Positions 7,237 to 12,704 of a DNA stretch of 16,752 nt are shown here, piece by piece (the first letter of the stretch is position 1; each line of letters opens with the position of its first letter). Position numbers and translations under genes: made by a program. A model generated the notes under the pieces. It ran no database searches. It was not told the DNA's origin and was given only the letters and a program-made list of their open reading frames with translations. The stretch lies in NCBI GenBank assembly GCA_023255355.1, contig JALRIU010000034.1, positions 1-16,752 on the forward strand, in the 5' to 3' direction. The stretch is from Pseudomonadales bacterium. GTDB lineage: Bacteria; Pseudomonadota; Gammaproteobacteria; Pseudomonadales; JAHEIH01.

Positions 7237-8349
7237 ATGGATATTCAAAAGCTTTTATTGTTGATGGTAGAGAAGGGTGCCTCTGATTTATTTATCACCG
7301 CAGGTAAACCACCTTCGGTAAAATTGGACGGCAAAATTACCCCCGTCACCAGTCAGCCCTTGAGCCCAGAAACCGCTAGAGAAGTGGTGCTTGGGGTGAT
7401 GAATGAAAAACAACGAGAAGAGTTCTTAACGACCCACGAATGCAATTTTGCTATTGCCTCAAGAGGGACTGGCCGATTTAGGGTCAGTGCGTTTTACCAG
7501 CGTAATCAGGTAGGTTTGGTTGCTCGTCGGATTGAAACAGTCATTCCAACCAGTGAACAACTTGGTTTACCACCGATTCTGAATGAGATGGCAATGACCA
7601 AACGTGGTCTCATTATTTTTGTCGGTGCAACGGGTACGGGTAAATCGACTTCGCTGGCGTCAATGATTGGTTACCGCAACCGCAACTCCCGTGGGCACAT
7701 TATTACGGTCGAAGACCCCATTGAATTTGTGCATCAACATGAAGGCTGTATTGTGACCCAACGCGAGGTTGGTATTGATACTGAGTCCTTTGAAGTGGCC
7801 TTAAAAAATATGCTTAGACAGGCCCCTGATGTCATTTTAATTGGCGAGGTGCGTACACGCGAAACCATGGAACATGCAATCACGTTTGCTGAAACCGGCC
7901 ACCTCTGTCTTTGTACGCTTCACGCAAATAATGCCAACCAGGCACTGGATCGTATCATGCACTTTTTCCCACATGAACGTCATGCACAATTGTGGATGGA
8001 TCTTTCGTTAAATTTAAAAGGGATGATTGCTCAACAGTTAGTTCCTAAAAAAGATGGCGAGGGTCGGGTAGCAGCAATTGAAGTATTGTTAAATTCGCCA
8101 CTGGCGTCTGATTTGATTCATAAAGGTGAGGTTCACCAATTAAAAGAATTGATGGCTAAATCGAATGAACTAGGCATGCAAACCTTTGACCAGGCTTTAT
8201 ATAAGTTATATCGCGACGATGTAATTTCTTATGAAGATGCACTTGCTCACGCAGACTCAGCCAATGATCTTCGTTTGATGATCAAGCTTGATGGTCAAGA
8301 TGAGAAAAGTATGGATGATGCGATTGGTGGATTATCAATTGATGATTAA
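7237..8349 (+). CDS. pilU: PilT-dependent type IV pilus retraction ATPase PilU
   Basis: This 370-residue PilT paralogue acts with PilT to increase retraction force in bacteria that have both. The core motifs are intact: Walker A G-A-T-G-T-G-K-S-T at 130-138 (K136), Asp box I-I-T-V-E-D-P-I-E-F at 155-164, Walker B D-V-I-L-I-G-E-V-R-T at 198-207 with E204, and H222/H229 in the His box. The A-I-R-N-L-I-R-E motif of PilT is replaced by L-A-S-D-L-I-H-K. A 25-30 residue acidic C-terminal extension beyond the PilT end (E-K-S-M-D-D-A-I-G-G) is also characteristic of PilU. It lies 17 bases downstream of pilT and is probably co-transcribed. A terminator follows about 50 bases after its stop. Confidence 0.97.
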   Translation: MDIQKLLLLMVEKGASDLFITAGKPPSVKLDGKITPVTSQPLSPETAREVVLGVMNEKQREEFLTTHECNFAIASRGTGRFRVSAFYQRNQVGLVARRIETVIPTSEQLGLPPILNEMAMTKRGLIIFVGATGTGKSTSLASMIGYRNRNSRGHIITVEDPIEFVHQHEGCIVTQREVGIDTESFEVALKNMLRQAPDVILIGEVRTRETMEHAITFAETGHLCLCTLHANNANQALDRIMHFFPHERHAQLWMDLSLNLKGMIAQQLVPKKDGEGRVAAIEVLLNSPLASDLIHKGEVHQLKELMAKSNELGMQTFDQALYKLYRDDVISYEDALAHADSANDLRLMIKLDGQDEKSMDDAIGGLSIDD

Positions 8350-8400
8350 AGCCTATCTATTAACCTAACGTTTTAAAGTTGGGGCCTCGCCTGCTAAAGT

Positions 8401-8425
8401 TGGCGATTTAATCGCCATTTTGTTT
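8401..8425 (+). terminator. Rho-independent terminator of pilT-pilU, overlapping the ruvX stop
   Basis: TGGCGAT (8401-8407) and ATCGCCA (8411-8417) form a perfect 7-base-pair stem with a 3-base loop, followed on the plus strand by TTTTGTTT (8418-8425). The loop is exactly the complement of the ruvX TAA stop codon, so the left arm is outside ruvX and the right arm is its last coding bases. On the minus strand the stem is followed by ACTTTA, a poor tail, so termination is expected mainly for pilTU transcripts. Confidence 0.7.
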
Positions 8426-8836
8426 AGCTAACCAGGATTCCAATATATATTTAGCTGCTATGCTATCAACGGGATTGTGTTTGTAATCTCGACTACCACC
8501 TCGTTGCATCACAGTGCCTTTGGCTTCAAAGCTTGATAATCGTTCATCCATCATTTCACTTTTCAGACCGAAGCGTCCATCTAAGCGACGCGCAAATTTT
8601 CTTGCGCGAGTACACATTTCGCTTTCGCTGCCATCCATATTGAGTGGCAGACCGACAATCGCTAGGCTTGGTTGCCACTCGCTAATAATCCGTTCCAATT
8701 CATCCCAATTAGGTACGCCATCACTCGCCTTTATAGGGCGCAGTGGGCGGGCCTCACCAAGCGTTATTTGGCACACTGCAATCCCAATATTAGTGGTGCC
8801 GAAATCAAAACCGATAATGAACGTATTGTTAGGCAT
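8408..8836 (-). CDS. ruvX: RuvX/YqgF family putative pre-16S rRNA nuclease
   Basis: This 142-residue protein has an RNase H-like fold. In E. coli YqgF takes part in 16S rRNA 5'-end maturation, and it is also annotated as a putative Holliday junction resolvase. Motifs in order are G-F-D-F-G-T at 9-14 with catalytic D11, A-I-V-G-L-P-L-N-M-D-G at 59-69, D-E-R-L-S-S at 97-102, and a C-terminal D124 in N-P-V-D-S-I-A-A. The ATG overlaps the yqgE stop codon (TAATG), and the yqgE-ruvX pair is very widely conserved. It is the last gene of the leftward gshB operon and converges on pilU. Confidence 0.94.
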   Translation of the reverse strand: MPNNTFIIGFDFGTTNIGIAVCQITLGEARPLRPIKASDGVPNWDELERIISEWQPSLAIVGLPLNMDGSESEMCTRARKFARRLDGRFGLKSEMMDERLSSFEAKGTVMQRGGSRDYKHNPVDSIAAKYILESWLAKQNGD

Positions 8837-9408
8837 TAGGCGTGCCCCGCTTGGCTACTGATAAGGTTGTAGTCGATGCCAAGTTGAGCAAGTGCCGCAA
8901 CAGCGCGTTTTTCAAAAGGTGTTTGGAAAATAATGGCTTTATCTGCGGGGGTGTTTAACCACGCATTATTAATAATTTCATCTTCAAGTTGTCCAGGCCC
9001 CCAACCGGCATAACCTAGTGCAACAAGAAAGTTTTCTGGACCTTCACCTCGTGCAATGGCTTCAATGATGTCATTTGATGTTGTGAGTTTTAAACCATTA
9101 GGCAGTTCCATTGTTGAATCCCAATGCTTTTCGCCATCATGTAAAATAAGACCTCGATCGACTTGCACCGGGCCGCCTGCAACAATGGTCAAATCTTGAC
9201 GAGACTCAATAATATCTAGCCGGTCTTCAAATAGGTCAGAAAATACCAAACTGGTTGGTCGATTAATGACAATACCCATCGCACCTTCTTCATCATGTTC
9301 GCACATATAGGTTACCGATCCGGTAAAAATACCGTCCACCAAGCCAGGCATAGCTACCAGAAAATGGTCACGCAATGATGAAAACTCGACATTGATTGGT
9401 TCAGACAT
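8836..9408 (-). CDS. yqgE: YqgE/AlgH family protein
   Basis: This 190-residue cytoplasmic protein belongs to the UPF0301 family, known as AlgH in P. aeruginosa. The characteristic beginning L-x-x-H-F-L-V-A-M-P-G-L-V-D-G-I-F is at about 12-28. It is followed by a conserved G-A-M-G-I-V-I-N-R-P-T block (43-53), G-G-P-V-Q (78-82) and A-L-G-Y-A-G-W-G-P-G-Q-L-E-x-E-I (about 130-145), all of which match the family. Its biochemical function is unknown, though a regulatory role in alginate and other virulence traits was proposed in Pseudomonas. It sits one base after the tonB-like gene and overlaps ruvX by one base. Confidence 0.94.
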   Translation of the reverse strand: MSEPINVEFSSLRDHFLVAMPGLVDGIFTGSVTYMCEHDEEGAMGIVINRPTSLVFSDLFEDRLDIIESRQDLTIVAGGPVQVDRGLILHDGEKHWDSTMELPNGLKLTTSNDIIEAIARGEGPENFLVALGYAGWGPGQLEDEIINNAWLNTPADKAIIFQTPFEKRAVAALAQLGIDYNLISSQAGHA

Positions 9409-9409
9409 A

Positions 9410-10264
9410 TCAATTGGCCCTAGAAGAAAGCCGTGCGTTGCGAAATTGCCACGTACGAATAATCTCTAATATGTCGGTATTTTTGGCAATTTCAAGAGGC
9501 AATTCTGCAAAAGGTGCTGCTAGATGAACGATGTTGCGAGCAGCTTGATCCAAAATGACATGACCAGAAGATGCCAGCATGCGTACTTCTTTGATACTGC
9601 CATCGGGTGCAATAGCAACCATTAATCGTACATCACCCTCAAGCCCTAGAGCTTTTGCACGCTTTGGATAGAAGCGATTACCTGTCTTTTCAACCTGTTG
9701 CTGCCACTTTAATAAATAATCTGCTTCAACTGCATATGCGGTTGAAACCGACGTCAGTCGTGTAACCTTAGGCATTTTGGCGTAGCTATTTTGCAAACTA
9801 TCTAAATGGGCCTGCAAGCTCTCAATATCGTGACTCAAATATTGCTCAGTCAAAACATCGATCTGATCCGTTGGTTCACGCTCTAACATCTCATCTGTTT
9901 GCCAGTCTGCGCTATCATTTTTTGCAATGATAGGTGCGTCACTGGGGTTGCGTTGACGGTTTTGTTGGTCGATATAGATCTCGGATTTTTGGCCGATGTA
10001 GGGGCTTTCCATCGGTGTGAAAATGGCTTGATTGTATTCGTTGTCGCCACTTCCTTGTTGATTCATTTGGGCAATAAAATCGGCTGCTTGAATCTTATCT
10101 GGGGCTTGGGTCAGCGCTAGAGTAATCTCAAGCATTGGTGTCTGTATTCTTTCCGTTGACCACTCAAAATTAAGGCCAAATATGAGGGCGAGATGTACAA
10201 TCAGTGCCCCTAGCAGCGCCTTTGCTAGTCGAAAATCCGCAATGCTAGAGGCTTGATTAAACAT
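9410..10264 (-). CDS. TonB family protein (TonB3-like, pilus-region type)
   Basis: This 284-residue protein has a single N-terminal transmembrane anchor at about 13-33 (with H24), a periplasmic linker, and a TonB_C domain at about 184-275 that ends in an I-x-x-W-Q-F motif. TonB proteins carry proton-motive energy from ExbB/ExbD to outer-membrane partners. Here the linker (about 35-180) is rich in Gln, Asn and acidic residues and lacks the Pro-Glu/Pro-Lys repeats of classical TonB. In the TonB anchor a serine lies four residues before the histidine, but here that position is A20. No exbB, exbD or receptor gene is nearby. The same position in P. aeruginosa holds tonB3, which has been linked to twitching and pilus assembly, so a motility role is a reasonable inference. 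Its ATG overlaps the gshB stop. Confidence 0.88.
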   Translation of the reverse strand: MFNQASSIADFRLAKALLGALIVHLALIFGLNFEWSTERIQTPMLEITLALTQAPDKIQAADFIAQMNQQGSGDNEYNQAIFTPMESPYIGQKSEIYIDQQNRQRNPSDAPIIAKNDSADWQTDEMLEREPTDQIDVLTEQYLSHDIESLQAHLDSLQNSYAKMPKVTRLTSVSTAYAVEADYLLKWQQQVEKTGNRFYPKRAKALGLEGDVRLMVAIAPDGSIKEVRMLASSGHVILDQAARNIVHLAAPFAELPLEIAKNTDILEIIRTWQFRNARLSSRAN

Positions 10265-11217
10265 TATTTATTGAGAAGCTCTTCTATCACGTCCATAAAT
10301 TGCCCGCCAATATCAAGGTTGTGTGCTGCATCGAGTTCGCGAATACAGGTTGGACTGGTGACATTAATCTCTGTGAGGTAGTCACCGATTACATCTAGTC
10401 CCACAAAGTATAGTCCTTTTTCGATAAGTGTCGGGCCGACTTGTTCAGTTATCCATCGATCTCGGTCAGAAAGCTCTACTGCAACGCCTGAACCCCCTGC
10501 GGCTAAGTTGCCACGTGTTTCCCCTTGCGATGGGATGCGAGCAAGCGCATGGCTTACAGGTTTGCCGTTCACCATTAAAATTCGTTTATCGCCTTTAACA
10601 ATTTCAGGAATATAGCGTTGGGCCATAATGGATTGCGAGCCAAAAGCGGTAAGTGTTTCTAAAATAACACTGACGTTAGCATCGTCGGCCTTACAACGAA
10701 AAATTGAGCTACCGCCCATGCCGTCTAGGGGCTTGAAAATGACATCGCTATGCGTTTTGTGGAATGCTTTTAGTCGAGCCATGTCGCTACTGACAATAAC
10801 GGGAGGACAGCATTGAGGAAATTGGGTGGCAAAAACTTTTTCGTTACAGTCGCGTAAACTTTGCGGTTTGTTGAGTACTAACACCCCAGCTTTTTCAGCC
10901 GCTTCTAAAATATAGGTGTTGTAGATGTATTCGCTATCGAAGGGTGGGTCTTTCCGCATCACGATAACATCGACAGCATCGGCTAAAACAACATCATGTT
11001 GTTCACCTTTTTCAAACCAGTGCTCCAGACTATTCATAACCTTAAGTTCGGTCACTCGAGATTTAGCGATACCTTGATCGATGTAAAGATCAGATGGCTC
11101 GATGTAAAGCAGGCTCCAACCTTTTGCCTGGGCGGCCAAAAGCATAGCAAGGCTACTATCTTTTTTAGGTTTGATTTTTTCGATGGGGTCCATCACCATG
11201 GCGAAGCGGATTGTCAT
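10264..11217 (-). CDS. gshB: Glutathione synthetase GshB
   Basis: This 317-residue ATP-grasp ligase joins gamma-glutamylcysteine and glycine to make glutathione. The N-terminus M-D-P-I-E-K-I-K-P-K-K-D-S (9-21) is highly typical. R-K-D-P-P-F-D lies at 88-94, the glycine-rich ATP-binding loop D-G-M-G-G-S-S-I-F-R at 165-174, G-D-K-R-I at 209-213, R-G-N-L-A-A-G-G at 235-242, and the metal-binding E-I-N-V-T-S-P-T region at 283-290. A clear AAGGAAA ribosome-binding site precedes the ATG. It is the first gene of the operon gshB-tonB-yqgE-ruvX and is divergent from pilG, as in Pseudomonas. Confidence 0.97.
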   Translation of the reverse strand: MTIRFAMVMDPIEKIKPKKDSSLAMLLAAQAKGWSLLYIEPSDLYIDQGIAKSRVTELKVMNSLEHWFEKGEQHDVVLADAVDVIVMRKDPPFDSEYIYNTYILEAAEKAGVLVLNKPQSLRDCNEKVFATQFPQCCPPVIVSSDMARLKAFHKTHSDVIFKPLDGMGGSSIFRCKADDANVSVILETLTAFGSQSIMAQRYIPEIVKGDKRILMVNGKPVSHALARIPSQGETRGNLAAGGSGVAVELSDRDRWITEQVGPTLIEKGLYFVGLDVIGDYLTEINVTSPTCIRELDAAHNLDIGGQFMDVIEELLNK

Positions 11218-11231
11218 AGCATTTCCTTAAT

Positions 11232-11262
11232 TTGGGCGAGTTTAAATTTTCTCACCTATAAT
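11232..11262 (+). promoter_or_regulatory. Candidate promoter for the pilG operon
   Basis: A perfect TATAAT lies at 11257-11262 on the plus strand. The best -35-like element, TTGGGC at 11232-11237, is 19 bases away and weak, so an activator might be needed. A start near 11269 would give a leader of about 92 bases containing both hairpins described at 11287-11340. A second, weaker option is TGTAAT at 11308-11313. Confidence 0.33.
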
Positions 11263-11283
11263 GATCGATGTGGTAATTTGCAA
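11255..11283 (-). promoter_or_regulatory. Candidate sigma-70 promoter for gshB-tonB-yqgE-ruvX
   Basis: On the minus strand TTGCAA (11283-11278, 4 of 6 matches to TTGACA) is followed after exactly 17 bases by TATAGG (11260-11255, 4 of 6 matches to TATAAT). A start near 11248 would leave about 30 bases before the gshB ATG. It overlaps a plus-strand TATAAT. Confidence 0.4.
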
Positions 11284-11286
11284 ATG

Positions 11287-11321
11287 ATAGCACCTACATT
11301 AGTCGCTGTAATGTATGCTAT
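11287..11321 (+). repeat. Long inverted repeat in the pilG leader
   Basis: ATAGCA (11287-11292) and TGCTAT (11316-11321) pair on the outside. TACATTA (11295-11301) and TAATGTA (11309-11315) pair on the inside. This gives 13 base pairs with a CC bulge on the left arm and a 7-base loop, GTCGCTG. No T-tract follows, so it is not a terminator. It could act as an RNA structure in the pilG leader or as a DNA operator just upstream of the proposed gshB -35. Confidence 0.6.
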
Positions 11322-11340
11322 TGGGACATGATGTTTCCCA
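11322..11340 (+). repeat. Second inverted repeat, abutting the first, before the pilG ribosome-binding site
   Basis: TGGGA (11322-11326) and TCCCA (11336-11340) form a 5-base-pair stem with a 9-base loop. It starts on the base after the larger inverted repeat and ends 6 bases before the pilG Shine-Dalgarno sequence AAAAGG (11347-11352). Confidence 0.4.
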
Positions 11341-11360
11341 TCCGATAAAAGGCCTAAGAA

Positions 11361-11750
11361 ATGGAAAAAACGCTGGATCAATTGACTGTCTTGGTGGTCG
11401 ATGACAGTAAGACAATTCGTCGCACAGCAGAAACTCTGCTAGGGAAGGAAGGCTGCCAAGTGGTCACTGCCGAAGATGGTTTTGCGGCCCTGGCGATGAT
11501 TGTCGAACACAAACCCGATATTATTTTTGTTGATATTATGATGCCACGACTCGATGGCTATCAAGTATGCTCTTTAATCAAAAATAACGCGCAATTCAAA
11601 GAAACGCCGGTCATCATGCTATCGAGTAAAGACGGTCTCTTTGACAAGGCTAGAGGTCGAATTGTCGGCGCTGACGAATATCTGACAAAGCCCTTCGGAC
11701 GCAGTGAGCTTATTGATGCTATCCGCGACAATTTAGATGTGTCGGCGTAG
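11361..11750 (+). CDS. pilG: Twitching-motility response regulator PilG
   Basis: This 129-residue single-domain (REC only) response regulator belongs to the Pil-Chp system. The acidic pocket is D14/D15 in V-V-D-D-S, the phosphoacceptor is D58 in I-I-F-V-D-I-M-M-P, the switch serines are S88/S89, and the conserved lysine is K110 in L-T-K-P-F. There is no output domain. In P. aeruginosa PilG promotes pilus extension and cAMP production through protein contacts. The ATG lies 8 bases after AAAAGG (11347-11352). It is the first gene of the operon, and pilH follows 8 bases after its stop. Confidence 0.95.
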   Translation: MEKTLDQLTVLVVDDSKTIRRTAETLLGKEGCQVVTAEDGFAALAMIVEHKPDIIFVDIMMPRLDGYQVCSLIKNNAQFKETPVIMLSSKDGLFDKARGRIVGADEYLTKPFGRSELIDAIRDNLDVSA

Positions 11751-11758
11751 GTGGGCTT

Positions 11759-12121
11759 ATGGCAACCATTCTTATCGTCGATGATTCAGAAACAGAGCGC
11801 CAACATTTAATTAAGCTTTTGCAAGCTAAGCACTACCAGGTCGTTGTTGCTAAAAGCGCAGAGGAAGGCATTGCAGCTGCCCGTGAAACTAAACCTGATG
11901 TTGTTTTAATGGATGTGGTGATGCCAGGCATGAATGGGTTTCAGGCGACTCGGTTATTAAGTAAAGACACGGCTACTGCGAATATACCTGTCGTGGTGAT
12001 AAGCTCTAAAGATCAAGAGACAGATCGTATTTGGGCAGAACGGCAGGGGGCGTGTAATTATTTAGTCAAGCCGGTTAACAAGGATGATTTGTATCGGGTG
12101 TTGGTTGACATACTGGGCTAG
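11759..12121 (+). CDS. pilH: Twitching-motility response regulator PilH
   Basis: This 120-residue REC-only protein has an acidic pair at D8/D9, phosphoacceptor D52 in V-V-L-M-D-V-V-M-P, switch serines S82/S83 and lysine K104 in L-V-K-P-V. In P. aeruginosa PilH is phosphorylated by ChpA. It acts antagonistically to PilG, possibly as a phosphate sink, and affects retraction. Its ribosome-binding site AGGTGG (11749-11754) overlaps the pilG stop codon and lies 4 bases before the ATG. I distinguish it from PilG by order in the operon and by the shorter N-terminus. Confidence 0.93.
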   Translation: MATILIVDDSETERQHLIKLLQAKHYQVVVAKSAEEGIAAARETKPDVVLMDVVMPGMNGFQATRLLSKDTATANIPVVVISSKDQETDRIWAERQGACNYLVKPVNKDDLYRVLVDILG

Positions 12122-12129
12122 GAGTTTGT

Positions 12130-12693
12130 ATGGGAGCAAATGCTCAACATAGTTTTAATTACCTTAAAGGCTTAGATCAACAGTATCGAGCGAAAGCCAA
12201 TCCGCTCCCAGTTGATCACATCGAGCAGCCTTGGTGGTCTGGTTTACTTGTTCAAATTGGTGATAGCAACATGGTTTGCCAGCAGCAATTAATTGCTGAA
12301 GTTATATCGCTACCTCGCTATAGTTATTTACCTGCTGCGCGTCCGTGGGTGATAGGGGTTGCTAACCTTCGTGGCGAACCCTTGCCTCTCATAGATTTAA
12401 GTTTATTTTTTAATACAACTCGGCGAGAAACACGTAATCGTCGTGTTTTGGTTTTGCGACAAGCTAACCAAGTGCTTGGATTAGTGGTCGATGGTGTGCA
12501 TGGCATGCATCGCATTCTTGATGATGAACCTATGCGCGACCTAGAATGTCCCATTGTCGCGTGCAGAACTTTTGCCAAGCAGGCGCTCATGATTCGCCGC
12601 AAACAACATTGGTTCTTTGATTTAAAAGAACTACTTAACGATGAAAATTTTCTGAATGTCGCAAGACAAACTACCCGTGTGCGGAATATCTAA
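12130..12693 (+). CDS. pilI: CheW-like coupling protein PilI
   Basis: This 187-residue protein has a CheW domain (about 40-180) that would link the PilJ receptor to the ChpA kinase. Visible CheW features include P-W-V-I-G-V-A-N-L-R-G-E-P-L-P-L-I-D-L at about 72-90, where N-L-R-G is the family signature, and V-L-G-L-V-V-D-G-V at about 114-122. The N-terminal 40 residues are an extension common to PilI proteins. The start has a strong AGGAG Shine-Dalgarno sequence (12120-12124) that overlaps the pilH stop codon. Confidence 0.94.
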   Translation: MGANAQHSFNYLKGLDQQYRAKANPLPVDHIEQPWWSGLLVQIGDSNMVCQQQLIAEVISLPRYSYLPAARPWVIGVANLRGEPLPLIDLSLFFNTTRRETRNRRVLVLRQANQVLGLVVDGVHGMHRILDDEPMRDLECPIVACRTFAKQALMIRRKQHWFFDLKELLNDENFLNVARQTTRVRNI

Positions 12694-12704
12694 AGGATTG
12701 CACA

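Noticed and set aside
11311..11348. Two tiny overlapping leader ORFs (M-Y-A-I-G-T and M-F-P-I-R) upstream of pilG
   Set aside because: Neither has a ribosome-binding site or a codon pattern typical of an attenuator, and frames this short occur by chance. The inverted repeats explain the region better.
12324..12602. 92-residue minus-strand frame antisense to pilI
   Set aside because: It is rich in Arg, Ser and Thr as expected for a shadow of a real CheW gene, and it has no promoter or family resemblance.
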